Source: an uncultured Pelagibacteraceae bacterium
Lineage (GTDB): Bacteria; Pseudomonadota; Alphaproteobacteria; Pelagibacterales; Pelagibacteraceae
Direction of reading: 5' to 3'
Length of the DNA: 64,000 nt
Assembly (NCBI GenBank): GCA_902524345.1
Contig: CABZCX010000004.1
Coordinates: 1 to 64,000, forward strand
Position 1 is the first letter of the stretch, and each line of letters opens with the position of its first letter. The notes under the pieces are model-generated. The model was given only the letters and a program-made list of their open reading frames with translations. It was not told the DNA's origin and did no database searches. Shown here one piece after another: positions 55,936 to 63,480 of the stretch. Both the position numbers and the translations under genes were made by a program.

Positions 55936-56157
55936 TTAAAAAATAATCTTATAAATTCCAATAACAAATAATGGAATTTGTAATCCAAAATTTGTTAGGA
56001 TTGCTTTATCTTTGCTAATAAATCCAGCAATGGTCCATCCAACAACTCCCAATCCATGAAAATATATATTTAATGGATATATATTTAAATTTGTAAGAAG
56101 TATTCCCACTAAAACTAGAAACGTACTGATCCACTTTAGATATTTTTTTATAAACAT
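55936..56157 (-). CDS. Small two-to-three helix membrane protein
   Basis: A 73-residue hydrophobic protein with predicted helices at about 8-25, 33-48 and 55-72 separated by short loops (YPLNIYFHG, SKDKAIL). It resembles small uncharacterised alphaproteobacterial membrane proteins (possibly DUF6552), but I cannot confirm that. It begins the arsC-aquaporin-NUDIX operon, ending on the base before arsC starts. The ribosome-binding site is AAAGGAAA. Function unknown. Confidence 0.7.
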   Translation of the reverse strand: MFIKKYLKWISTFLVLVGILLTNLNIYPLNIYFHGLGVVGWTIAGFISKDKAILTNFGLQIPLFVIGIYKIIF

Positions 56158-56215
56158 AAAATTTCCTTTCGTTATTATTATTCCAGTTATGTTAAGAATT
56201 TATTAAAATAAAGGA

Positions 56216-56617
56216 TTATCTACACTTTTTACATAATCCAAAAAACTCAAGATTGTATTTACTATATTTCATACCATCTTTGTCTTTGAAGTTAGCTAAG
56301 TATTTTGAGAGACTTGCACTGCTGATTTCTGTTATCTTCTCACAAATCTCACAGATTGAAAATGCAGTAGCTTTTGATACCTGGCAACTTGAATTATGAC
56401 ATGCAATAAAGGCATTTCGACTTTCAATTTTATGAATTTTTCCTATTTCAACTAGCTTATCTAATGCTCTATAAACTTGTAATGGAGCTTTAATGCCTTT
56501 TTTTTGAACATTAAAAAGGATTGAATAAGCTTTCATTGGTTCAGGAGATTTATCAATTAAATCAAAAATAATTTGCTGATTTTTTGTGAGAGTATGTTCT
56601 TTATGCATTGTTTTCAT
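56216..56617 (-). CDS. zur: Zinc uptake regulator Zur (Fur family)
   Basis: Represses the znu genes when zinc is replete. The 133-residue protein has the Fur winged helix (about 10-80; KAYSILFNVQKKGIKAPLQVYRALDKLVEIG in segments) and a C-terminal metal-binding part with ACHNSSCQ, CEICEK and a final CKKC. The cysteine pairs form the structural zinc site. It lies 15 bases after znuB in the znuC-znuB-zur operon. Context favours Zur over Fur or Mur. Operators are the two palindromes at 58204-58236. Confidence 0.9.
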   Translation of the reverse strand: MKTMHKEHTLTKNQQIIFDLIDKSPEPMKAYSILFNVQKKGIKAPLQVYRALDKLVEIGKIHKIESRNAFIACHNSSCQVSKATAFSICEICEKITEISSASLSKYLANFKDKDGMKYSKYNLEFFGLCKKCR

Positions 56618-56632
56618 TTTACTGATTCCTCA

Positions 56633-57436
56633 TTAATTTTTCAATTTAATAGATTGTTTTATTTTAAATAATGAAAGTATGAATAATAATAAAGCTGCCG
56701 TTATAATTGATGGACCCGAAGAAGTATTAAACTCTAAAGATGTGAATAATCCTATAATTACAGATAACAATCCTCCTATGATTGAATAGATAACCATACT
56801 TTGTGGACTTGATGATAAATTTCTTGCCATTGCAGCAGGAATAATCAGCATTCCAGTAATTAATAGTAATCCAACCATTTTAATTGAAATAGCGATGATT
56901 GCTGCCATTAAAATTGTAAATATAGCTTTAGCTCTATCCGGATTTAATCCTTCTGCCTCCGCTAGTTCATAATTTACTGTTGAAGCGAATAAAGGTTTCC
57001 AAATTAATTTTAGAACTAACAGAATTAATGCTCCTCCAATCCATATGATCAACAAATCATTAACTGAAACTGCTAAAATATCTCCAAATAACAATCCCAT
57101 AATATCAAATCTAATAAACGTTAAAAAACCAATCACAACAAGTCCAACTGCTAGAGATGAATGAGCTAGAAGACCCAACAAAGCATCACCCGGTAAATTT
57201 GTTTTTTTTTGAAGTTGAATCAAAATTAAAGCTATTATGGAAGAAATAACAAAAACTGAAATAGCAATATTAAATTCCATAGTAAAAGCTAATGTCACTC
57301 CCAATAGAGCAGAGTGAGCTAAGGTGTCACCAAAATAAGATAATCTTCTCCATATGACAAAGCAACCAAGAGGTCCTGTTACAAAAGCAACTCCAATTCC
57401 AGCTACCAAAGCTCTTATAAAAAAATCATCAAACAT
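56633..57436 (-). CDS. znuB: Zinc ABC transporter permease ZnuB
   Basis: Inner-membrane channel of the zinc importer. The 267-residue ABC-3 family protein has seven to eight helices, with FVTGPLGCFVIWRRLSYFGDTLAHSALLG (in segments) near residue 20 and GLLLITGMLIIPAAMARNL. It starts on the base after the znuC stop. Confidence 0.93.
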   Translation of the reverse strand: MFDDFFIRALVAGIGVAFVTGPLGCFVIWRRLSYFGDTLAHSALLGVTLAFTMEFNIAISVFVISSIIALILIQLQKKTNLPGDALLGLLAHSSLAVGLVVIGFLTFIRFDIMGLLFGDILAVSVNDLLIIWIGGALILLVLKLIWKPLFASTVNYELAEAEGLNPDRAKAIFTILMAAIIAISIKMVGLLLITGMLIIPAAMARNLSSSPQSMVIYSIIGGLLSVIIGLFTSLEFNTSSGPSIITAALLLFILSLFKIKQSIKLKN

Positions 57437-58183
57437 CTAATTTTTTTTAATTTCACCTTCATCTGTATGAATATGGTCATGCTTATGCTGATATCTAGAT
57501 AATATTTGAGAAGCTTGTTCTCCAAATAAAGCTTTATATTCATTGTTTTTTGCAACATCCATTGGAGATCCTGAGCAACAAACATGGCCGTTTAGACAAA
57601 CAACATGGTCTGTTGCACTCATAACTGTATGTAAGTCGTGTGAAATTAATAAGATCCCACAACTTAATTCATCAGAAATTTTCTTAATTAGTTCGTATAA
57701 AGCCATTTCACCAGTAAAATCAACTCCCTGTACTGGTTCATCAAGCACTAATAGATCAGGTTTTTTTGATATAGCTCTAGCAAGTAGCACTCTTTGAAAT
57801 TCACCACCTGATAAATCTCCTAAATTTTTATCTTTAAGATGAATGACACCAGTTAAAGATAGAGCTTCATCTACTGTCTCTTTATTAAGACTTTCTGTTA
57901 ACATCATGAAATCATTTACTCTTAGCGGTAACGTCCAATCAATTGAAATTTTCTGTGGAACATATCCAACTTTATTAGTGTATTTTTCAACAGAACCATC
58001 AATCTTTTTGTAAATACCTAGAGCAATTTTAGCTGTTGTGCTTTTTCCTGATCCATTTGGGCCTATGAGAGTCACTATTTTACCTTTTTCAACTTGTAGA
58101 GAGACTCCTTTAACTAACCATTTGTTGTTCAACTGTAAACCAGCATCATTTAATTTTACCAATATATTTTGATCAGTGCTCAT
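57437..58183 (-). CDS. znuC: Zinc ABC transporter ATPase ZnuC
   Basis: Energises zinc import. The 248-residue protein has Walker A GPNGSGKST, Q-loop YVPQKISIDW, signature LSGGEFQR, Walker B LLVLDEPVQGVD and the switch histidine in ISHDLH. The C-terminus carries a histidine-rich tail (YQHKHDHIHTDE), common in zinc transport ATPases. It is divergent from znuA across 70 bases holding two Zur-like palindromes. Confidence 0.95.
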   Translation of the reverse strand: MSTDQNILVKLNDAGLQLNNKWLVKGVSLQVEKGKIVTLIGPNGSGKSTTAKIALGIYKKIDGSVEKYTNKVGYVPQKISIDWTLPLRVNDFMMLTESLNKETVDEALSLTGVIHLKDKNLGDLSGGEFQRVLLARAISKKPDLLVLDEPVQGVDFTGEMALYELIKKISDELSCGILLISHDLHTVMSATDHVVCLNGHVCCSGSPMDVAKNNEYKALFGEQASQILSRYQHKHDHIHTDEGEIKKN

Positions 58184-58203
58184 TTTATTTCTTGACTAAT
58201 AAG

Positions 58204-58218
58204 TGTAATATTATTACA
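58204..58218. promoter_or_regulatory. Zur operator 1 between znuC and znuA
   Basis: TGTAATATTATTACA is a perfect 15-base palindrome (7-base arms, one central base). Its centre is 18 bases from that of the second site, i.e. under two helical turns, placing the two sites on similar faces. It lies 21 bases upstream of the divergent znuC start and 36 bases before znuA. Confidence 0.65.
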
Positions 58219-58221
58219 TAA

Positions 58222-58236
58222 TGTTATATTATAACA
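58222..58236. promoter_or_regulatory. Zur operator 2 between znuC and znuA
   Basis: TGTTATATTATAACA is a perfect 15-base palindrome of the type known for proteobacterial Zur boxes (GTTATAxTATAAC core). It ends 18 bases before the znuA start, where bound Zur would cover the promoter for znuA and, with site 1, that for znuC. Confidence 0.75.
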
Positions 58237-58253
58237 ATTCAAATATACAACAT

Positions 58254-59231
58254 ATGAAAAACATAAAAAAATTACCATTAATTCTATCAATATTATCATT
58301 CTTAACAATTTTTGTACCAGCAAACGCTGAAATTAAAGTAGTTGCAACAATTAAACCAATCCATTCTCTTGCAAGTTATCTAATGGATGGTGTTGCTAAA
58401 CCAGATTTAATTGTTGATGGTTATGCTTCCCCACATGGATTTGCGCTTAAGCCATCACACGCAAAAATGATTCAAAATGCAGATATTATATTTTGGGTAG
58501 GAGAGGACATAGAAAATTTCTTGGAAAAACCATTAAAAACAATTGCGAAAGATGCTGAAAAAATTGAATTAATGGAAATTAAAGGTTTAACTAAACTTAA
58601 ATTTAGAGAAAGAAATATTTTTGATGAACATGGTCACAAAGATAAAGATGATGATCATGGTCATAAAGAAGATGAACATGGTCACAAAGATAAAGATGAT
58701 GATCATGGTCATGATGAACACGCTCATGGCGAATTTGATCCACATATTTGGCTGGACCCTATGAACGCAAAAATAATTTTAAGTGAGATGGCTGAACATC
58801 TGATAGAAAAAGATCAGAAAAATGCTTCTACATATAAAGCAAATTTAAAGAAAGCACATAATGATTTAGATAAATTAACAAAAAAAGTTAAGTCTGAATT
58901 AAACAAAGATTTTAAATCAGTAGTCTTTCATGATGCTTATCAATATTTTGAAAAAAGATTTGGTATAAATATTCTTGGAGCATTTACAGTAAATACAGAC
59001 GTTATGCCTGGTGCTGAACAATTAGCTGAAATTAGAGAAGTAATCGAGCATGATAAAGTGAGTTGTATATTTTCTGAGCCTCAATTTAATCCAGATATAA
59101 TAAAAGCTGTAGCAAAAGATACCAATGTTGCAACAGGTGTTATAGATCCATTAGGAGCTACACTCGATCCAGGAAAAAATTTATATTTTGATTTGATTGG
59201 CAACATGTCAAAATCATTTAAAGGTTGCTAA
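58254..59231 (+). CDS. znuA: Zinc ABC transporter, periplasmic binding protein ZnuA
   Basis: Periplasmic zinc receptor. I start at ATG 58254 (MKNIKKLPLILSIL), giving 325 residues with a signal peptide cleaved near residue 23 (VPANA-EIKV); an earlier in-frame ATG at 58221 would precede the signal peptide and lie within the operator. Metal ligands are H near SPHGFALKPS, HIWLDP and HDAYQYF, plus a late aspartate/glutamate. Between the first two is a histidine/aspartate-rich loop (about residues 121-160) built from an exact internal duplication. The C-terminus overlaps xthA by 4 bases. Confidence 0.95.
   Translation: MKNIKKLPLILSILSFLTIFVPANAEIKVVATIKPIHSLASYLMDGVAKPDLIVDGYASPHGFALKPSHAKMIQNADIIFWVGEDIENFLEKPLKTIAKDAEKIELMEIKGLTKLKFRERNIFDEHGHKDKDDDHGHKEDEHGHKDKDDDHGHDEHAHGEFDPHIWLDPMNAKIILSEMAEHLIEKDQKNASTYKANLKKAHNDLDKLTKKVKSELNKDFKSVVFHDAYQYFEKRFGINILGAFTVNTDVMPGAEQLAEIREVIEHDKVSCIFSEPQFNPDIIKAVAKDTNVATGVIDPLGATLDPGKNLYFDLIGNMSKSFKGC
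58623..58712 (+). repeat. Exact tandem duplication in the ZnuA histidine-rich loop
   Basis: The 42 bases at 58623-58664 recur without change at 58671-58712, a period of 48 bases with a 6-base linker. Each copy encodes DEHGHKDKDDDHGH. A shorter degenerate third part (DEHAHG) follows. Identity at synonymous sites argues for a recent duplication. Confidence 0.9.
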
Positions 59232-60004
59232 GCTAAAGTTATTTCTACAGGAGTGTGGTCTGATGGCTTTTCTCGACCTCTAGGGTCTTTATTAATATTG
59301 ATACTTTTAATATTGTCTATCAAAGAATTTGAAACTAAAAAATGGTCTATTCTCATTCCGTTATTTTTTTGCCAAGCGCCTCTCATATAATCCCAAAAAG
59401 TATATCCTTCTTTGGTATCATAAAAATGTCTATAGACATCATTAAAACCTAGATTAATCATTTCTCTCAATTTTTTTCTAATTTCCAATCTAAATAAGGC
59501 ATCATCTTCAAAACTTTTAGGATTATATACATCTTCCGCTGATGGTATTATGTTAAAATCCCCAGCCAGAATAATATTTTGATTTTTTTTACTTAAATTT
59601 TTTAATTGCTTAATTAAGTCATCGAGCCATTTTTTTTTATAATCATACTTTTCAGTGTCGACTGGATTACCATTAGGAGTGTAAATATTGATTAATTGAA
59701 TATTTTTCTTTTTATATTCAATTTCAGCAGAAATTATTCTTGATTGTTTTAATTTATCTTTAATTAGATCTTTTCTGATATTTTTTAATTTCCCTTTCGA
59801 AATAATTGCTACGCCATTATAACTTTTTTGACCAAATACATGGCTTTCATAATCCATAGATGAAAAATCATCATATGGAAAATTTAAGTCCTCTGTTTTG
59901 ATTTCCTGCATCATCAAAATATCAGGCTTATATTTTAGCAGATAACTTTTTATATTTTCAATTCTAGCTCTAACAGAATTTACATTCCACGATGAGATTA
60001 TCAT
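59228..60004 (-). CDS. xthA: Exodeoxyribonuclease III (AP endonuclease)
   Basis: Repairs abasic sites in DNA. The 258-residue endonuclease/exonuclease/phosphatase protein has SSWNVNSVRARIEN, MMQEIKTED with the metal glutamate, LINIYTPNGNP, GDFNIIPS and the final SDHTPVEI with the catalytic Asp-His. I start at ATG 60004; the frame is open for ten more codons inside the upstream gene. It shares one base with the erpA stop. Confidence 0.93.
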   Translation of the reverse strand: MIISSWNVNSVRARIENIKSYLLKYKPDILMMQEIKTEDLNFPYDDFSSMDYESHVFGQKSYNGVAIISKGKLKNIRKDLIKDKLKQSRIISAEIEYKKKNIQLINIYTPNGNPVDTEKYDYKKKWLDDLIKQLKNLSKKNQNIILAGDFNIIPSAEDVYNPKSFEDDALFRLEIRKKLREMINLGFNDVYRHFYDTKEGYTFWDYMRGAWQKNNGMRIDHFLVSNSLIDNIKSININKDPRGREKPSDHTPVEITLA

Positions 60005-60321
60005 TAAAGTGAAAAGGAGACACCACAACCACAAGATGATTTTGTTTGCGGATTATTTATCTTAAATTGTTCACCAATTAATTCAGAAACATAATCAACT
60101 TCTGATCCTTTAAGTAAATCTGCCGAAGTTTTATCAATTAAAATATTTTGATAATTTAAATCGTCATCATTTTTTTCTTTGTCAAAAGTAAATTCGTATT
60201 GAAAACCCGAGCAACCACCACCTTTGATAGCGATTCTAAAAAAAGAGCCTTTATCTTTTTTAGATAAAAGAACATTGATCTGTTTTAGTGCTTTATCGGT
60301 AAATTTAATTTCTTTAATCAT
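60004..60321 (-). CDS. erpA: Iron-sulfur cluster insertion protein (ErpA/IscA family)
   Basis: A-type carrier that delivers iron-sulfur clusters, for example to LipA, IlvD and the MEP enzymes IspG/H. The 105-residue protein has the three invariant cysteines: one in GGGCSGFQYEF and two in SSCGCGVSF. The position next to xthA and divergent from dgt is that of ErpA in many Alphaproteobacteria. IscA cannot be excluded by sequence alone. Confidence 0.9.
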   Translation of the reverse strand: MIKEIKFTDKALKQINVLLSKKDKGSFFRIAIKGGGCSGFQYEFTFDKEKNDDDLNYQNILIDKTSADLLKGSEVDYVSELIGEQFKINNPQTKSSCGCGVSFSL

Positions 60322-60343
60322 AATTGATCACTGATATTAGTAA

Positions 60344-60349
60344 TATAAT
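60344..60349 (+). promoter_or_regulatory. -10 element of dgt-argS
   Basis: TATAAT lies 22 bases before the dgt ATG in the 50-base gap divergent from erpA. A TTGATC is only 14 bases upstream, too close for a good -35. Confidence 0.35.
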
Positions 60350-60371
60350 ACTTAAAATTATATTTTAAAGG

Positions 60372-61490
60372 ATGAAAAATTACTCAAAGCTAGGGTTATT
60401 CAAAAGTAAGGGTAGAATATTTTATGAAACACCCTCAAAATATAGATCTCCATTTCAAAGAGATCGAGATCGAATTATACATAGTGCTTCGTTTAGAAGA
60501 TTAAAACATAAGACCCAAGTATTTGTAAATACAGAGGGTGATCATTATCGAACTCGTATAACGCATTCAATGGAAGTATCTCAAATTGCACGGTCTATAG
60601 CACGTTATTTCAATTTAAATGAAGACCTAACAGAGACTTTAAGCTTGGCGCACGACTTAGGCCACACTCCGTTTGGCCATGCAGGCGAGGAGTCTTTGAA
60701 TGATTGCATGGCTGATCACGGTGGGTTTGATCATAATTTGCAAACATTGAGAATTGTGATGTTTTTAGAAAATAAATATATGAAATTTAATGGTCTAAAT
60801 TTATCAATTGAGACCTTGGAGGGCCTTTTAAAACACAATGGGCCAGTGGAGGACTTAAATTTAGTAAATGATTTAATAGGCACAAAAAAATTTAAGAATT
60901 TAATCAATTTTAAAACATATCCACCATTAGAAGCTCAAATTGCAGCTATTTCAGACGATATTGCTTATAATAATCATGACATACAAGATGGACTTAAGGC
61001 CAATTTATTTTCAATCGAGGAGTTAGTCGAAATAGATTTTTATAAAAATATTTATAAAAAATATAAAAGAAAAATAAATAGATATAACCACGATATCGCA
61101 GTATATCAGATCATAAGAGATTCAATTGATATAATGATAAAAGATCTAATATCTAATACTTTAAAAAATTTAAAAAAAAATAAAATTAAAGAGTCTAAAG
61201 ATATAAAGAAAACAAAAGATTTAACCGTAGATTTTTCTGACAAAATAAAAAATTCGGATTATGAGATTAGATTTTTCCTAAAATCAAAAATGTACAATAA
61301 CAAAAATGTCTTGAAAAAAAATAATAGAGGAAAATACATTATCAAAAAACTTTTTGAAATGATTATAAAAAATCCCAAAAAATTTATTTCAAGAAAAGAG
61401 CTTTCTATTGATAAGTTTAGAGCAATTTCTGATTTTATATCTGGGATGACTGATAGATATGCTATTAATTTATATAAAGATTTAAAATGA
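60372..61490 (+). CDS. dgt: Deoxyguanosinetriphosphate triphosphohydrolase-like protein
   Basis: HD-domain dNTPase that cuts dGTP (or other dNTPs) to nucleoside and triphosphate. The 372-residue protein has THSMEVSQIARSIARYF, the HD pair in LSLAHDLGHTPFGHAGEE and the later aspartate in ISDDIAYNNHDIQDG. It is the shorter type found before argS in Alphaproteobacteria. It overlaps argS by 4 bases. Confidence 0.93.
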   Translation: MKNYSKLGLFKSKGRIFYETPSKYRSPFQRDRDRIIHSASFRRLKHKTQVFVNTEGDHYRTRITHSMEVSQIARSIARYFNLNEDLTETLSLAHDLGHTPFGHAGEESLNDCMADHGGFDHNLQTLRIVMFLENKYMKFNGLNLSIETLEGLLKHNGPVEDLNLVNDLIGTKKFKNLINFKTYPPLEAQIAAISDDIAYNNHDIQDGLKANLFSIEELVEIDFYKNIYKKYKRKINRYNHDIAVYQIIRDSIDIMIKDLISNTLKNLKKNKIKESKDIKKTKDLTVDFSDKIKNSDYEIRFFLKSKMYNNKNVLKKNNRGKYIIKKLFEMIIKNPKKFISRKELSIDKFRAISDFISGMTDRYAINLYKDLK

Positions 61491-63220
61491 ATATTTTTGA
61501 TCTATATCTAATTAAGATAAAAGACATTCTTAAAGATTTGTCTAAGCAAAATAAGATTATTTTGCCTGAAAATTTGGAAGGAATTACTGCTGAAATTCCA
61601 CCAGTCAAATTTGATAGTGATATTTCAACTAATGTAGCAATGTTCTTAGCAAAGATTAATAAAAAGACACCTAATGATATTGCTGAAATTTTATCTCCAA
61701 TTTTAAGTGATAATGATAAGCAAATCGAAAGAATATCGATTGCAAAGCCTGGTTTTATCAATATTAAATTTAAACCGATATTTTGGACAAATTTTATAAA
61801 AGACGTAATCGAAAATTACAAAAGTTTTGGAGTAAATAAAAAAGAAAAAAAAATAAATTATTTAATTGAATTTGTATCTGCCAATCCGACTGGACCATTA
61901 CACGTAGGTCATTGTCGAGGTGCTATTTTAGGCGACGTAACGGCAAATTTGTTACAATACAACAATCATAAAGTTACAAAGGAATACTATGTAAATGATT
62001 ATGGTAATCAAATAATTAATTTTACAAAATCAGTATATTTTAGAATTAGAGAGATAAAATTTAAGGAGAACTTCCCGTCTAATGATGAAAACTTATATCC
62101 AGGCGATTATATAAAAGATTTTGCTCAAAATATTATAAAATCAAATAAAGATCTAAACTTTGAAAATTTTGAGAGTATTTCTGAAAATCTAACTATTCTT
62201 TCAATTGAAGAAGCATTAAATCTAATTAAAAAAAATCTTAATAGTCTTGGAATTAATCATGATAGTTTTGTCAGTGAAAAAAAGTTGGTTTCTAATAAAG
62301 AAGTAGAAAAAGTTGTTCAAACACTTAGAGACAATAATTTTGTTTATAAAGGAAAGATTAAAGCACCAATCGGAGAAGATAAAAATAATTGGGAGGAGAG
62401 AGAGCAGCTTCTTTTTAAATCAACTGATTTTGGTGATGATAAAGATAGAGCATTACAAAAAAGTGATGGCTCATGGACTTATTTTGCAAGCGATGTAGCT
62501 TATCATAAAAATAAATTAGACAGAAAGTTTGATTGTTTAATAAATATTTTAGGTGCTGATCACGCTGGGTATATTAAGAGAATTTCATCTTCTGTTGATG
62601 CGTTGTCTAACTCAAAGATAAAATTAATTTGTAAAGTAAGCCAACTAGTAAAACTTATAAAAGATAAAAAACCTTTTAAAATGTCAAAGAGAAAAGGTGA
62701 CTATATTACTGTGGATGACTTAATAAGTGAAGTTGGCAAAGACGCTACTAGATTTATAATGCTAAATAGAAGTAGTGATATGGAATTAGATTTTGATTTC
62801 GATAATGTTGTAGAGAAGTCAAAAGAAAATCCTCTTTATTATGTACAATATGCTTATGCAAGAATAGCTTCTGTATTTAGACACTTAAATAAAGATTTAA
62901 GTTCTGAAATAAATATTGATAGTTATGATTTTAGATATTCAAATGATGAAATCCAGATTTTAAAAAAAATAGCTGAATGGCCAAAATGTATAGATGTATC
63001 ATGTAATAGATTGGAGCCACATAGAGTAGCTGTTTATCTTTATGATTTATCATCACTATTTCATTCTTATTGGAATTTAGGAAAAGATAATCCAGATAAA
63101 AGATTTATTAATGAACAAAAAAAAATCGATAATGATAAATTGATTTTTCTTAAAGTTATTTCCAACTTAATTAAATCAGGTATGAATATTATTGGTGTTT
63201 CAACACCAGAAAAAATGTAA
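61487..63220 (+). CDS. argS: Arginyl-tRNA synthetase
   Basis: Charges tRNA-Arg. The 577-residue class I synthetase has the N-terminal Add-1 domain (about 1-110), the HIGH motif in SANPTGPLHVGHCRGA, a FKMSKRKGDYITVDDL segment in place of KMSKS, and a DALR anticodon-binding domain ending PEKM. It overlaps dgt by 4 bases and the following gene by 1 base. Confidence 0.96.
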   Translation: MNIFDLYLIKIKDILKDLSKQNKIILPENLEGITAEIPPVKFDSDISTNVAMFLAKINKKTPNDIAEILSPILSDNDKQIERISIAKPGFINIKFKPIFWTNFIKDVIENYKSFGVNKKEKKINYLIEFVSANPTGPLHVGHCRGAILGDVTANLLQYNNHKVTKEYYVNDYGNQIINFTKSVYFRIREIKFKENFPSNDENLYPGDYIKDFAQNIIKSNKDLNFENFESISENLTILSIEEALNLIKKNLNSLGINHDSFVSEKKLVSNKEVEKVVQTLRDNNFVYKGKIKAPIGEDKNNWEEREQLLFKSTDFGDDKDRALQKSDGSWTYFASDVAYHKNKLDRKFDCLINILGADHAGYIKRISSSVDALSNSKIKLICKVSQLVKLIKDKKPFKMSKRKGDYITVDDLISEVGKDATRFIMLNRSSDMELDFDFDNVVEKSKENPLYYVQYAYARIASVFRHLNKDLSSEINIDSYDFRYSNDEIQILKKIAEWPKCIDVSCNRLEPHRVAVYLYDLSSLFHSYWNLGKDNPDKRFINEQKKIDNDKLIFLKVISNLIKSGMNIIGVSTPEKM

Positions 63221-63480
63221 TGATTAAAGAGATCAAGTATTTAGTATTTATTATCTTAATTTCTTTGTTTTTATTTTTTACTATTCGATATTATTTTTCT
63301 GATGAAAACAAAAAAAGGTCATATAGATCATTAAGCAATATTGATACGAAAATAAATAATTATGTAAAAAATTTACCTATTTTAAAAAGTGATACTCAAA
63401 ATATAATTGAATACGTTGAAGAGACCAAATCCAATAAAAAAAGATATAATTTTTGGAAATTGTTAGAGAGTAATGAATAA
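63220..63480 (+). CDS. Small single-pass membrane protein between argS and nagZ
   Basis: An 86-residue protein of unknown function with one N-terminal transmembrane helix (about 8-27) and a basic, low-complexity tail. In many Alphaproteobacteria the gene at this place encodes a SPOR-domain cell-wall-binding protein (membrane helix, linker, SPOR domain). Here the helix and linker remain but no SPOR domain is visible, so it may be a shortened relative. Shares one base with argS and overlaps nagZ by 8 bases. Confidence 0.7.
   Translation: MIKEIKYLVFIILISLFLFFTIRYYFSDENKKRSYRSLSNIDTKINNYVKNLPILKSDTQNIIEYVEETKSNKKRYNFWKLLESNE

Noticed and set aside
56179..56196. Pho-box-like repeat (CTTAACA, TAAC, TGGAATA on the minus strand) before the arsC operon
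   Set aside because: The 11-base period fits but the site ends 21 bases before the start codon, leaving no room for a -10 and ribosome-binding site; the second element is weak.
57543..57797. 84-codon plus-strand frame
   Set aside because: Antisense to znuC; translation is a mirror of conserved ABC ATPase sequence.
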